A stretch of DNA of 64,000 nucleotides. It comes from Frigoribacterium sp. Leaf263 (GTDB taxonomy: Bacteria; Actinomycetota; Actinomycetes; Actinomycetales; Microbacteriaceae). A model generated the notes under the pieces. It ran no database searches and had not been told where the DNA came from. It was given only the letters and a program-made list of their open reading frames with translations. A program made the position numbers and the translations under genes. Positions within the stretch are counted from its first letter, which is position 1, and every line of letters starts with the position of its first letter. Below are positions 45,054-54,808 of this stretch, one piece after another. The stretch spans positions 635,135-699,134 of the forward strand of contig NZ_LMMO01000003.1 of NCBI RefSeq assembly GCF_001422285.1, written 5' to 3'.

Positions 45054-46358
45054 ATGTCGACGACCACCGTGGGGCCCTACGAGGCTCGAGAGGTCGACGG
45101 ACCGGCCCCGTCCGAGTGGTGGACGTCGGTCACCGGCTCCGGTGAGGCGGTCCTGCTCCGCGCCTCCCCGGCGTCCGCCCGAGAGGCGCTCGTCGAGGCC
45201 GCGGTGCTCGGGTCGGCCGAGCATCCGCACGTCGCCGAGATCCTGGACGTGTTCCACGACGAGGGGAGGGTCGTGGTGGTCACGCGGGGCGCGCCCCCGG
45301 TCCGGCTCGACGCCTGGCTAACCGGGCGCGGGGTCGTCGAACGCGGCGAGGCCGTGACGCTCGTGGTGCCGTTGGCCTCGGCGCTCGCTCACCTGGCGTC
45401 CCGCGGCATCGTGCCCGCGGGCCTGTCGGCGAGCGATGTCGCCATCGATGATCGCGGGGCGCCCGTGCTCCTCGGGCTGAGTCGGGGCATCGTCGTGCGG
45501 TCGCCCGATCGCGAGCATCCCGCGGTGAGCGACCTGTGGGCTCTCGTCGCCGAGCAGCTCGATGGGCGCCCCGGGGGCGGCACGCCACCGAGCACCCCCG
45601 AGGAGCTCTTCGAGTGGGCCCATGATCTCGGGGCTCCGCAGCCCCTCCCGACCGTCTTCGGCGAGATCGACCGGCGGCCGGCGACGGGGAGTCCAGCGGA
45701 GCCCGAGGGCGCCCTGCCGGCCTGGGCGTCCGTGCTTCCCGAGAGCGCGTTGGTGGAGCGAGCCGCCGCCTGGTGGGTCTCTCGCAGCTCGACGACCCTC
45801 CGTGAGCGGCTGCGAGGCATCCGGCCCCGGTTCCGGGTGGTGGCGGCGACCCTGGTCGTCTCGGTCGGTGCGGTGGCGGCTCTGAACCTCGCGGAAGGAC
45901 CCGCCGGCGGTGAGCCGGCGGCATCCTCCTCGTCGACGGCTCCGTCGCCGACGACGCCGGGCGCCGAGGAGCCGCCGGAGACCGAGGCGACCTCCGTGCC
46001 CGACGAGTCGCCGCGAGACCCGACGGGCGTCGATCAGGTCATCCGCGGTGACGACGCCGCCGCGGCAGCGGGCCTCCTGCTGGAGGCGCGGGCCCGGTGC
46101 CTGAGAGACGTCACGCCCTCCTGTCTCGCGGCCGTGGACCACGCGGGCTCACCCCTCGAGGATCGGGACGCCGTGCTGCTCCGGGACCCGGGCGCCACGG
46201 AGGGCGTCATCGTGCCGATCCGGCTGGGCGCCGAGACGCAGCGACTGGGGGAGAGCGTGCTCTTCACGGCGACCACCGGAGACGACGAACCGGCCTCGGT
46301 CCTCGTGGTGAGGACCGAGGCCGGTTGGCGGCTCCGCGAGATCACAGCCCGTCGGTGA
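45054..46358 (+). CDS. membrane-anchored pseudokinase-like protein
   Basis: 434 residues. The first 220 have the outline of a Ser/Thr kinase domain (ALVEAAVLGSAEHPHVAEILDVF, then VPLASALAHLASRGIVPAGL and DVAIDDRGAPVLLGLS), but the catalytic HRD is replaced by the region around SASDVAI and no DFG is seen, so it is probably inactive. One membrane helix lies near 265-285; the outer part has a Ser/Thr/Pro linker and a C-terminal domain of about 95 residues. CAGGAT ends six bases before the ATG. It diverges from DUF4191 and converges on E2. Confidence 0.65.
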   Translation: MSTTTVGPYEAREVDGPAPSEWWTSVTGSGEAVLLRASPASAREALVEAAVLGSAEHPHVAEILDVFHDEGRVVVVTRGAPPVRLDAWLTGRGVVERGEAVTLVVPLASALAHLASRGIVPAGLSASDVAIDDRGAPVLLGLSRGIVVRSPDREHPAVSDLWALVAEQLDGRPGGGTPPSTPEELFEWAHDLGAPQPLPTVFGEIDRRPATGSPAEPEGALPAWASVLPESALVERAAAWWVSRSSTTLRERLRGIRPRFRVVAATLVVSVGAVAALNLAEGPAGGEPAASSSSTAPSPTTPGAEEPPETEATSVPDESPRDPTGVDQVIRGDDAAAAAGLLLEARARCLRDVTPSCLAAVDHAGSPLEDRDAVLLRDPGATEGVIVPIRLGAETQRLGESVLFTATTGDDEPASVLVVRTEAGWRLREITARR

Positions 46359-46368
46359 CGGGCCGGAC

Positions 46369-47862
46369 TCAGATGCCTAGCTTCGCCGTGAAGTCGCCCG
46401 CCTCGAGGCGGTCCTTGACCGCTACGAGGAACCTCGCGGCGTCCGCGCCGTCCACGATGCGGTGGTCGTACGACAGGGCCAGGTAGACCATCGAGCGGAT
46501 GGCGATGGCCTCACCGCCGTCGGCCTTGATGACCACGGGGCGCTTGACCACGATCCCGGTGCCGAGGATCGCCACCTGGGGCAGGAACACGACGGGAGTG
46601 TCGAAGAGCGCTCCGCGCGACCCGGTGTTGGTGACGGTGAAGGTGCCGCCCGCGAGCTCGTCGGGCTTCAGCTTGTTGTCGCGCGTCCGCTGAGCGAGAT
46701 CGGCGATCTGACCGGCGATGCCGGCCAGGTCGAGGTCTGCGGCGTTCTTGATGACCGGCGTGAGCAGACCGCGCTCGGTGTCGACGGCCATGCTGATGTT
46801 CTCGTGATCCGGGTAGACGATGGAGTCGCCGTCGACGGTCGCGTTGAGCTTCGGGTGGGCCTGGAGGGCCTCCGCCGCAGCGAGGGTGAAGAACGGCAGG
46901 AACGAGAGCTTGTTGCCCGTCTTCTCGAGGAACGCCGCCTTGTTGGCGTCACGGAACGAGGCCACCTTGGTGACGTCGACCTCGACGACGCTCGTCAGCT
47001 GCGCCATGGCCTGCATGGACTGGACGGCCCGTTCGGCGACGACCTTGCGGAGGCGCGTCATCGGGACGGTCGTGCCGCGCAGGGGCGAGATCTCGAGGGG
47101 GGCCGGAGCAGCGGCTGCGGATGGCGCCTCCGTCGTCTTCGCGGCGGCCTCCGCGGCGGAGAGGACGTCCTCCTTGCGGATGCGTCCACCGACGCCGCTG
47201 CCCGAGATGCTCGACAGATCGACGCCCTTCTCGTTGGCGAGCTTGCGGACGAGCGGCGTCACGTAGCCGGCCGTCGCGTTGGAGTCGGCGGCCGGAGCCG
47301 GAGCAGCCGGTGCCGCTGCGGCGGCCGGAGCAGCGGCGGCGGGAGTCGCGGCCGGCGCGGGAGCGGCGGCCGCCGGAGCGACCGGGGCCGAAGGAGCGGC
47401 GGCGGGGACGGCCGGCGCGGCCTGCGGAGGCGCGGCCTGGCTGGCGGCAGGCGCGGGGTCGGCGGCGGGTGCCGGCTCGGGGGCCGAGGCCTCGGAGTCC
47501 TCGCCGGGAGCGGGGGCAGCCGACGAGGGGAGCTCTGCCTCCTCCGCGTCGTCGCCGGTCTCCGCGGACGACTCCGGTGCTTCGGCCTGATCCTCGGCGG
47601 CCGGCTCGGCGGGAGCGTCGGAGCCGCCGTCGCCGATGCGCACCAGGGCGGTTCCGACCTCGACGGTCTCGTCCTCGGGGACGAGGATCTCTTCGATGAC
47701 TCCGGCGACGGGCGAGGGGATCTCGGTGTCGACCTTGTCCGTCGAGACCTCGAGCAGCGGCTCGTCGACCTCGACGCGGTCACCGACGTTCTTCAGCCAG
47801 CGGGTGACCGTACCCTCGGTGACGCTCTCACCGAGTGCCGGGAGGTTGACGGATTCGCTCAT
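46369..47862 (-). CDS. sucB: 2-oxoacid dehydrogenase E2 (dihydrolipoamide acyltransferase)
   Basis: 497 residues. One lipoyl domain (1-78) with DKVDTE around the lipoylated Lys, an Ala/Pro-rich linker (about 80-205) with many PAA repeats, a peripheral subunit-binding domain (TPLVRKLANEKGVDL), and a catalytic core with SYDHRIVDGADAARFL. Actinobacterial proteins annotated SucB have been shown in Corynebacterium and Mycobacterium to serve as the pyruvate dehydrogenase E2 (AceF/DlaT), which fits the lone aceE at 10.6 kb. AAAGGAG precedes the ATG. E3 lies upstream. Confidence 0.92.
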   Translation of the reverse strand: MSESVNLPALGESVTEGTVTRWLKNVGDRVEVDEPLLEVSTDKVDTEIPSPVAGVIEEILVPEDETVEVGTALVRIGDGGSDAPAEPAAEDQAEAPESSAETGDDAEEAELPSSAAPAPGEDSEASAPEPAPAADPAPAASQAAPPQAAPAVPAAAPSAPVAPAAAAPAPAATPAAAAPAAAAAPAAPAPAADSNATAGYVTPLVRKLANEKGVDLSSISGSGVGGRIRKEDVLSAAEAAAKTTEAPSAAAAPAPLEISPLRGTTVPMTRLRKVVAERAVQSMQAMAQLTSVVEVDVTKVASFRDANKAAFLEKTGNKLSFLPFFTLAAAEALQAHPKLNATVDGDSIVYPDHENISMAVDTERGLLTPVIKNAADLDLAGIAGQIADLAQRTRDNKLKPDELAGGTFTVTNTGSRGALFDTPVVFLPQVAILGTGIVVKRPVVIKADGGEAIAIRSMVYLALSYDHRIVDGADAARFLVAVKDRLEAGDFTAKLGI

Positions 47863-47918
47863 TCGTGGAACTCCTTTGACGACATTGTGTGTCTTTGTGT
47901 GTGTAAGTGCGGGTGGGG

Positions 47919-49292
47919 CTACATCGCGTGAAGCGGTTTGCCGGCTAGAGCCAGCATCGCCTCACCGAGAGCCTCGTTCTGAGTGGGGTGCGCATGGACC
48001 AGGGGAGCGATGTCCTCCGGGTAGGCCTCCCAGTTGACGGCGAGCTGCGCCTCTCCGATGAGCTCGCCGACGCGCGCGCCGATCATGTGGACCCCGACGA
48101 CGGGACCGTCGACGACGCGGACGACCTTGACGGATCCGGCCGTGCCGATGATGTGGCTCTTGCCGTTGCCCGCCAGGTTGTAGTCGTAGCTCGTGATCTT
48201 GTCGCCGCCGTACTTCTCCGAGGCCTTCGCCTCGGTGAGGCCGACGGAGGCCACCTCGGGGTCGGAGTACGTCACCTTGGGGATGTTGACGTCTTCGATG
48301 ACGACGGGCTTGAGCCCGGCGATCTCCTCGGCGACGAAGATGCCCTGCTGGAAGCTGCGATGGGCGAGCTGCAGACCGGGCACGATGTCGCCGACGGCGT
48401 AGACGCCGGGGACGGAGGTCGCGAGACGCTCGTTCGTGATGACGAAGCCGCGGTCGACGGTCACCCCGGCCTCCTCGAAGCCGAGACCGGCCGTCGACGG
48501 CCCCCGACCCACGGCCACCAGGAGGAGGTCGGCATCGAAGGTCTTGCCGTCTTCGAGCGTGACGACCACGCCGTCGTCGTTCTGGGTCACGCTCTGGAAC
48601 CGGACACCCAGCGAGAACTCGATGCCGCGCTTGCGGAACGCGCGTTCGAACTGCTTGCTGATCGACTCCTCCTCGTTGGGGACGAGGTGGGGGAGGGCCT
48701 CGATGATGGTGACCTCGGCGCCGAAGGACTTCCAGACGCTGGCGAACTCGACGCCGATCACGCCGCCACCCAGGATGGCCACCTTGTTCGGGACGTGGTC
48801 GAGGGCGAGGGCCTGCTCGCTGGTGATGACCTTCCCGCCGATCTCGAGACCGGGCAGGCTCCGGGAGTACGAGCCCGTGGCCAGGACGATGTTCTTCGCC
48901 TTGAGGGTCGTCTCGCCGACCTGGACGGTCGAGGGGGACGTCAGTCGACCTTCCCCTTCGATCGTCGTGATCTTGCGGGCCTTCAGGAGCCCCTGGAGGC
49001 CCTTGTACTTGCTGGCCACCACGCCCTCGCGGTAGCTCGTCACCGCCGGGATGTCGATGCCGTGGAAGTCCGTGTGGACGCCGTACTTCGCCGACTCGCG
49101 TGACACGTCGGCGACCTCTGCCGAGTGCAGCAGCGCCTTCGTCGGGATGCAGCCGCGGTGGAGGCATGTGCCGCCGACCTTGTCCTTCTCGACGAGCGCG
49201 ACGTTCAGCCCCAGCTCGGTCGCCCGGAGCGCCGCAGCGTATCCACCGCTGCCGCCGCCGAGCACGACCAGGTCAAAATTCTGTTCCGACAC
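47919..49292 (-). CDS. lpdA: dihydrolipoyl dehydrogenase
   Basis: A 457-residue FAD disulfide oxidoreductase, E3 of 2-oxoacid dehydrogenases, reoxidising dihydrolipoamide with NAD+. LGGGSGGYAAALRA is the FAD loop, GGTCLHRGCIPTK the redox-active disulfide near residue 45, ILGGGVIGVEFASVW the NAD loop near 175, and HAHPTQNEALGEAM holds the C-terminal catalytic His. GTG start with GGGAG nine bases upstream. It precedes the E2 gene by 56 bases, and the two are likely one operon; the gap is GTGTGT-rich. Confidence 0.95.
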   Translation of the reverse strand: MSEQNFDLVVLGGGSGGYAAALRATELGLNVALVEKDKVGGTCLHRGCIPTKALLHSAEVADVSRESAKYGVHTDFHGIDIPAVTSYREGVVASKYKGLQGLLKARKITTIEGEGRLTSPSTVQVGETTLKAKNIVLATGSYSRSLPGLEIGGKVITSEQALALDHVPNKVAILGGGVIGVEFASVWKSFGAEVTIIEALPHLVPNEEESISKQFERAFRKRGIEFSLGVRFQSVTQNDDGVVVTLEDGKTFDADLLLVAVGRGPSTAGLGFEEAGVTVDRGFVITNERLATSVPGVYAVGDIVPGLQLAHRSFQQGIFVAEEIAGLKPVVIEDVNIPKVTYSDPEVASVGLTEAKASEKYGGDKITSYDYNLAGNGKSHIIGTAGSVKVVRVVDGPVVGVHMIGARVGELIGEAQLAVNWEAYPEDIAPLVHAHPTQNEALGEAMLALAGKPLHAM

Positions 49293-49340
49293 CCAGCAAC
49301 TCCCTCGTGCGTTCGGAGGTGCCCCGCGCCGGGCGGGTGC

Positions 49341-49364
49341 GCGTCGTCATGGTCTTGACGACGC
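49341..49364 (-). terminator. hairpin after pepA
   Basis: GCGTCGTCA (49341-49349) pairs with TGACGACGC (49356-49364) around TGGTCT, in the gap between pepA (stop 49452) and lpdA (start 49292) on the minus strand. Flanking GGTG/CACC extends it with a bulge. Confidence 0.7.
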
Positions 49365-49451
49365 ACCACCCGACGGCCTCCATCGTGTCGTGGAGTCCGG
49401 CCGGCGTTCAGGGACCGTGTTCTGCGGGATTCTCCCGCCTCCACGACCCTA

Positions 49452-50930
49452 CTACGAGGCCGAAAACTCGGAGGCCAGCTCTAGCAGGGTTCTCACGGAA
49501 ACACCGGTCGAACCCTTGCCCGTGTAGCCGTAGCCGCCGCCCTTGTTGTTGGACGGGCCCGCGATGTCGAGGTGGACCCAGGGGAGCGCCGTCTCGGTGC
49601 CCTCCTTGACGCCCACGAACTCGTTCAGGAACACGCCGGCGAGGAGCATCCCCGCCGCGGTGTTGCCGGGGGTCGCGTTCACGAGGTCGGCGACGTCCGA
49701 CGCGAGGCGGGCCTTCAGCTCGCCCGGCAGGGGCATGCGCCAGAACGTCTCGCCGACGGAGTCGGCGATCCCCACGACGCGCGATGCGAGCTCGTCGTTG
49801 CCCATGACGCCCACGGTCCGCATCCCCAGGGCCACCACCTGCGCCCCCGTGAGGGTGGCCACGTCGATGATCGCATCGGGCTGCTCCTCGCTGGCGGCGA
49901 CGAGCCCGTCGGCCATGACTAGCCGGCCCTCGGCGTCGGTGTTCGTGACCTCGACGGTCGTGCCGCCTCGGATGGTGAGGACGTCGTCGGGCCGGATGGC
50001 CGTGCCGCTCGGCATGTTCTCCGCGATGCACAGCCACGCCGTCAGGCGGACGGCCAGCTCGAGCTCGGCGGCGGCTGCGATCACGGCGAGGACGGTGGCC
50101 GCGCCGGTCATGTCGTCCTTCATGCCGAGCATGGAGCCGGCCGGCTTCAGAGAGAGACCGCCGGTGTCGTAGGTGATGCCCTTGCCCACGAGGGCCAGGT
50201 GCTTGGCGGCTCCGGCGGGCTTGTACTCGACCTTCACCAGACGCGGTCCACGGCTCGATCCCTGTCCGACGCCGAGGATGCCTCCGAAGCCCCCGGCGAG
50301 GAGCTCCTCCTCGGCGAGCACGGTCACCTCGAGCGCGGTCCCCTCGGCGAGTGAGAGCGCCTTGTCCGCGAGGGCCTGGGGGAACATCTGCTGGGGCGGC
50401 GTGTTCGAGAGGTCGCGGACCGTGTGCACCGCGGTCGCGATCGCCGTGGCGCGCTTCACGATCGACGCGTCGACCGGCTCGGACGTGGCGAGCACGATGT
50501 CCCGCGCGTGGCGTCGCGACTCGGAGGCGGACGTCGAGCGGAACGCGTCGAACTCGTAGGAGGCGATGGCCGCGCCCTCGAGTGCGGCCAGCGCCTCGTG
50601 CGCTCCGGCGACGGGCAGACCGAGCACGACACGGTCGACGCCCGTGAGCTGCCTGACGGCCGAGCCGGCCGCGTATCGGACGGCCTCGGCGTCGACGGCG
50701 TCCCCCATCCCGATGAGGGCGATCGAGGAGGCGCGCACGGCCGATCCGGGCAGGCGCACCAGTTCATCGCGAGCGCCCGTGACGCCCAGCGAGGACAGGA
50801 CGTCCGACAGGCCGTCGACGTCGAGCACGAGCTCGGGTCCTGTGGTGGTCTTGCGGACGCCGACGACGAGGACGTCGCCCTCGATGTCCGTGGCTGCGGT
50901 CGTGCTGGTGGTCAGGATCGAAACGGTCAT
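49452..50930 (-). CDS. pepA: leucyl aminopeptidase, M17 family
   Basis: A 492-residue two-zinc aminopeptidase. The C-terminal catalytic domain holds VGKGITYDTGGLSLKP (metal Lys and Asp), KDDMTGAATVLA (Asp) and NTDAEGRLVMAD, the family signature with Asp and Glu ligands. TACCAT ends six bases before ATG 50930, giving a leaderless message. It works in peptide turnover; some homologues also bind DNA, which cannot be judged here. Confidence 0.95.
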   Translation of the reverse strand: MTVSILTTSTTAATDIEGDVLVVGVRKTTTGPELVLDVDGLSDVLSSLGVTGARDELVRLPGSAVRASSIALIGMGDAVDAEAVRYAAGSAVRQLTGVDRVVLGLPVAGAHEALAALEGAAIASYEFDAFRSTSASESRRHARDIVLATSEPVDASIVKRATAIATAVHTVRDLSNTPPQQMFPQALADKALSLAEGTALEVTVLAEEELLAGGFGGILGVGQGSSRGPRLVKVEYKPAGAAKHLALVGKGITYDTGGLSLKPAGSMLGMKDDMTGAATVLAVIAAAAELELAVRLTAWLCIAENMPSGTAIRPDDVLTIRGGTTVEVTNTDAEGRLVMADGLVAASEEQPDAIIDVATLTGAQVVALGMRTVGVMGNDELASRVVGIADSVGETFWRMPLPGELKARLASDVADLVNATPGNTAAGMLLAGVFLNEFVGVKEGTETALPWVHLDIAGPSNNKGGGYGYTGKGSTGVSVRTLLELASEFSAS

Positions 50931-51015
50931 GCCCCGATGGTATCCACGGCTCTGTTCGCTCAGGGCACGTGGCGACGGGCCGTGGTTCGGGTCGCCGGTA
51001 CCTAGGCTGGACGTC

Positions 51016-51933
51016 ATGCACGACCCTGCCGGACTCTACGACCTCTCCGCCGACGCCCCGAACGTCCCCGACGGGCTGCCGCTCGTCGCGGCCCTGACGG
51101 GCTTCGCCGACGCCGGCTCCGCCGTGAGCCAGCTGGCCGAGTACATGCTGGACTCCCTCGACAACACCCTGCTCGCGAGCTTCGACGCCGACGAGCTGCT
51201 CGACTACCGCGCCCGCCGCCCCGTCTTCACCTTCGATCAGGATCACATCAGCGAGGTGTCCGTCGCTCGGCTGTCGCTGCACCTGATGAGCGACGACATC
51301 GGTCAGCCCTTCCTCCTGCTGTCGGGCTTCGAGCCCGACTTCCAGTGGAACCGCTTCACCGCCGCGGTCGTGCAGCTGGTCGAGCGGTACCGGGTGGCGA
51401 CCACCACCTGGGTGCACGCCATCCCGATGCCCGTTCCGCACACCCGGCCGATCGGGGTCACCGTCAGCGGAAACCGCGTCGACCTCATCGAGACGCTCTC
51501 CGTCTGGAAACCCGTCACGCAGGCCCCCGCCAACGCTCTGCACCTCATCGAGCACCGGCTCGGTAGAGACGGCCACCCGACGACGGGCTTCGTCCTGCTC
51601 GTGCCCCACTACCTCGCCGACACGGAGTTCCCGGACGCCGCGGTGGCGGCGCTCTCGAGCATCAGCGCCGCGACCGGGCTCATCTTCCCGACCGACCGCC
51701 TGCGCGAGGAGGGGCGGGAGTTCCTCGCCAAGGTCGAGGAGCAGGTGCACGGCAACACGGAGCTCTCGAGACTCGTCTCCACCCTCGAGGAGCGACACGA
51801 CACGTACATGGAGGGGAACCCCCTCCCGTCGCCGCTGACCGATCAGGACGGCCGTGTGCCGAGCGCCGACGCTCTCGCGGCGGAGCTCGAGAAGTTCCTC
51901 GCCCGACGCAGCGACGGAGACTCGACGGACTGA
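51016..51933 (+). CDS. PAC2 family protein
   Basis: A 305-residue protein of the PAC2 (proteasome-assembly-chaperone-like) family widespread in actinobacteria. Characteristic parts are LPLVAALTGFADAGSAVSQ near residue 25, LLDYRARRP and PFLLLSGFEPDFQWNRFTAAV. The C-terminal ~60 residues are helical and charged. TAGGCT lies seven bases before the ATG. Microbacteriaceae generally lack a proteasome, so the role is unclear. The divergent partner is pepA. Confidence 0.85.
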   Translation: MHDPAGLYDLSADAPNVPDGLPLVAALTGFADAGSAVSQLAEYMLDSLDNTLLASFDADELLDYRARRPVFTFDQDHISEVSVARLSLHLMSDDIGQPFLLLSGFEPDFQWNRFTAAVVQLVERYRVATTTWVHAIPMPVPHTRPIGVTVSGNRVDLIETLSVWKPVTQAPANALHLIEHRLGRDGHPTTGFVLLVPHYLADTEFPDAAVAALSSISAATGLIFPTDRLREEGREFLAKVEEQVHGNTELSRLVSTLEERHDTYMEGNPLPSPLTDQDGRVPSADALAAELEKFLARRSDGDSTD

Positions 51934-52000
51934 GCCGCACCTCCTCGATCCGTGCCGGGGTGGGCTGACCGTCGTCCGTCCGCCACGGTAGATTCGTCGG

Positions 52001-53341
52001 GTGAACTCGTCCCGCGCCTGGCTCGTCTGGGGCGCCGCCGTCTTCGCCTACATCGTCGCCGTGCTGCAGCGGTCGTCGCTCGGAGTCGCCGGCGTCGAGG
52101 CGCGGGGGCTCTTCGACGTGTCCGCGTCGACGCTCTCGACCCTCGCCGTCGTCCAGCTGATCGTGTACGCCGGGCTCCAGATCCCGGTCGGCGTGATGCT
52201 CGACAAGGTCGGGCCGAAGGCCCTCATCGTCACCGGCGGAGTGCTGCTCGCAGCCGGCCAGCTCGTGGTCGCCTTCGCCCCGCCGGCGATCGGCATGGCC
52301 ATCGTGGGCCGCATGCTGGTCGGTGCCGGCGACGCGATGACGTTCATCTCGGTCATCCGTCTCCTGCCGTCCTGGTTCCGCGGGCCGATCCTGCCCCAGG
52401 TGTCGCAGTGGACGGGCAACATCGGGCAGTTCGGGCAGATCCTCTCGGCCGTGCCCCTGTCGATCGTCCTCCACGGCGCGGGCTGGTCGCCGGCCTTCGT
52501 CAGCGCGGCCGCGCTCTCGGTCGTGGCGGTGGTCGTCGTCGTCGTGCTCGTCTCGGAATCGCCCGACGGGGCGGCGGCGCCGACGACGGCGACCACATGG
52601 GCGGCGGCGGGCCGCCAGCTCGTCGACAGCGCCCGCCGCCCGGGGACCCGACTCGGGTTCTGGTCGCATTTCGTGACGCAGTCGTCAGGCACGGTGTTCA
52701 GCCTCCTGTGGGGCGTGCCGTTCCTCGTGGGGGGCCTCGGGCTGTCATCGGGGGAGGCGTCGGGTCTGCTGGCCGTCCTCGTGGCCTCCGGGGTCGTGGC
52801 AGGGCCGATCCTGGGTCTGCTCGTCGCGAGGTTCCCCCTGCGCCGGTCGAACCTCGTCCTCGGCATAGTCGCCGCCATGGGCGTCGTCTGGGCCGTCGTC
52901 CTGGCCTGGCCGGGGACTCCGCCGCCCTGGATCGCCGTCGTGCTCGTGATCGTGCTGGGGGTCGGCGGCCCGGGGTCCATCATCGGCTTCGACTTCGCAC
53001 GGAGCTTCAACCCCCTGCGGAGCCTCGGGGTGGCCAACGGGATCGTGAACGTGGGCGGCTTCCTGGCGAGCTTCGTGATGATGTTCCTCATCGGCGTCGT
53101 GCTCGACCGGTTGGACGCGGCGCGCGTCGCGTCGGGGGCCGCCAGCGACGTGTTCGCCTTCGAGTCGTTCCGCGTGGCCTTCCTCGTCCAGTACGTGGTC
53201 GTCGGCGCCGGGGTCATCGGCCTCGTCGTCGAGCGACGCCGGACCCGGTCGGGACTCCACCGCGAGGAGGGGATCGAGGTCGCCCCCATCTGGGTCGCCG
53301 TCATGCGCCGGTGGCGGACGAGGCGGGGTCGCCGACCCTGA
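52001..53341 (+). CDS. MFS transporter
   Basis: A 446-residue major facilitator with about 12 helices. AYIVAVLQRSSLGVAGVEA in helix 1, GVMLDKVGPKALI in the 2-3 loop and VGRMLVGAGDAMTFISVIRL in helices 4-5 resemble NarK/nitrate- or sugar-phosphate-like carriers. TAGATT (51989-51994) precedes the GTG by six bases, so the start appears leaderless. No regulator or substrate gene is adjacent, so the substrate is unknown. Confidence 0.87.
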   Translation: MNSSRAWLVWGAAVFAYIVAVLQRSSLGVAGVEARGLFDVSASTLSTLAVVQLIVYAGLQIPVGVMLDKVGPKALIVTGGVLLAAGQLVVAFAPPAIGMAIVGRMLVGAGDAMTFISVIRLLPSWFRGPILPQVSQWTGNIGQFGQILSAVPLSIVLHGAGWSPAFVSAAALSVVAVVVVVVLVSESPDGAAAPTTATTWAAAGRQLVDSARRPGTRLGFWSHFVTQSSGTVFSLLWGVPFLVGGLGLSSGEASGLLAVLVASGVVAGPILGLLVARFPLRRSNLVLGIVAAMGVVWAVVLAWPGTPPPWIAVVLVIVLGVGGPGSIIGFDFARSFNPLRSLGVANGIVNVGGFLASFVMMFLIGVVLDRLDAARVASGAASDVFAFESFRVAFLVQYVVVGAGVIGLVVERRRTRSGLHREEGIEVAPIWVAVMRRWRTRRGRRP

Positions 53342-53381
53342 CGCGGAGTCAGGCCTCCGGTCGGCGCGCCCCCTCAGGGCG

Positions 53382-53390
53382 TGCAATAAT
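53382..53390 (+). promoter_or_regulatory. candidate rpoD promoter P1, extended -10
   Basis: TGCAATAAT reads as an extended -10 (TGn plus AATAAT at 53385-53390). A transcript starting near 53397 would have a leader of about 195 bases. Confidence 0.5.
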
Positions 53391-53461
53391 GGAGCACGGA
53401 CCCGTTCGTTTCTCGTACCCCGATGTCACCGCCTCGCTGAGGCCCGCCTTCGCTCCGAGAC

Positions 53462-53490
53462 TTGACATGGGTCCTAGTACTGCCCGAAAT
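53462..53490 (+). promoter_or_regulatory. candidate rpoD promoter P2
   Basis: A consensus TTGACA (53462-53467) is followed 17 bases later by the weak CGAAAT (53485-53490). A perfect -35 is rare in this window, so a second promoter or another sigma factor is possible. Confidence 0.45.
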
Positions 53491-53590
53491 CGACCGACGC
53501 GATCCTCTGCCGGTCGAGGTTCGACGGTTCCGGTCGTTCGACCACGAGCGTCGAGCCCGGACCGAGCGACGAGATGTGAAAGGTGATCGC

Positions 53591-54805
53591 ATGGCTACCC
53601 GCAGCAAAGCGACCGCAGCCTCCGACGAGACTGCGACCGACACGACCGAGGTCGCGGTCGAGACCCCCGTCAAGAAGGCGCCTGCGAAGCGCGCCCCCGC
53701 CAAGAAGGCGGCGCCCAAAGCCGCCAAGGCGGCCGACGAGGCACCGGCCGACGACGACGCCGAGTCGCCCGAGGTCGCCGTCGAGGCCGACGCCGAGACC
53801 CCTGACAAGGCACCCGAGGTCCTTCCCACAGGAGCTCTCGTCATCTCGCAGGACGACGACGACGAGATGCCGGTCTACTCGACCACCATCACGGGAGCCA
53901 CGGCCGACCCCGTCAAGGACTACCTCAAGCAGATCGGCAAGGTCGCCCTGCTGAACGCCGCGGAGGAGGTCGAGCTCGCGATGCGCATCGAGGCGGGACT
54001 CTTCGCCGAGGACAAGCTCGCCGCGAGCACCGGGCTCAGCAAGGAGCTCGAGCGCGAGCTCCGCTGGGTCGCCCGCGACGGTCAGCGCGCGAAGAGCCAC
54101 CTGCTCGGCGCCAACCTCCGACTCGTGGTCAGCCTGGCCAAGCGCTACACGGGGCGCGGCATGCAGTTCCTCGACCTCATCCAGGAAGGCAACCTCGGCC
54201 TCATCCGGGCCGTGGAGAAATTCGACTACACCAAGGGCTTCAAGTTCTCGACCTACGCCACCTGGTGGATCCGTCAGGCCATCACCCGCGCCATGGCCGA
54301 TCAGGCCCGCACGATCCGCATCCCCGTCCACATGGTCGAGGTCATCAACAAGCTCGCTCGGGTGCAGCGTCAGATGCTGCAGGACCTCGGACGCGAGCCC
54401 ACTCCCGAAGAGCTCTCACGCGAGCTCGACATGACGCCTGAGAAGGTCGTCGAGGTGCAGAAGTACGGGCGAGAGCCCATCTCGCTGCACACGCCTCTCG
54501 GTGAGGACGGCGACAGCGAGTTCGGCGACCTCATCGAGGACACCGAAGCGGTCGTCCCGGCCGACGCCGTGGGATTCACGATGCTGCAGAAGCAGCTCGA
54601 GTCGCTGCTCGACAGCCTGTCGGAGCGCGAGGCGGGCGTGATCCGCATGCGCTTCGGACTCGGCGACGGCATGCCGAAGACCCTCGACCAGATCGGCGAC
54701 ACCTTCGGCGTGACCCGCGAGCGGATCCGTCAGATCGAGTCGAAGACGATGGCCAAGCTGCGCCACCCGTCGCGATCGCAGTCGCTCCGCGACTACCTCG
54801 AGTAG
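53591..54805 (+). CDS. rpoD: principal RNA polymerase sigma factor
   Basis: A 404-residue sigma-70 (SigA/HrdB type). An N-terminal Lys/Ala/Pro-rich stretch ([12 protein letters not shown], about 25-45) and acidic segment precede region 1.2 ([16 protein letters not shown]). Region 2 holds [32 protein letters not shown] split across -10 contacts, and region 4.2 has [11 protein letters not shown] for the -35. It should recognise the TANNNT -10 boxes seen throughout. The start has AAAGGTG seven bases upstream. murT follows after 3 bases. Confidence 0.96.
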   Translation: MATRSKATAASDETATDTTEVAVETPVKKAPAKRAPAKKAAPKAAKAADEAPADDDAESPEVAVEADAETPDKAPEVLPTGALVISQDDDDEMPVYSTTITGATADPVKDYLKQIGKVALLNAAEEVELAMRIEAGLFAEDKLAASTGLSKELERELRWVARDGQRAKSHLLGANLRLVVSLAKRYTGRGMQFLDLIQEGNLGLIRAVEKFDYTKGFKFSTYATWWIRQAITRAMADQARTIRIPVHMVEVINKLARVQRQMLQDLGREPTPEELSRELDMTPEKVVEVQKYGREPISLHTPLGEDGDSEFGDLIEDTEAVVPADAVGFTMLQKQLESLLDSLSEREAGVIRMRFGLGDGMPKTLDQIGDTFGVTRERIRQIESKTMAKLRHPSRSQSLRDYLE

Positions 54806-54808
54806 ACC

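Noticed and set aside
46369-47862. E2 as strictly 2-oxoglutarate-specific
   Set aside because: Actinobacterial homologues labelled SucB have been shown to act as pyruvate dehydrogenase E2; the lone aceE supports that use.
47880-47912. GTGTGT-rich tract between lpdA and sucB as a regulatory repeat
   Set aside because: Simple low-complexity sequence without a clear unit or inverted symmetry.
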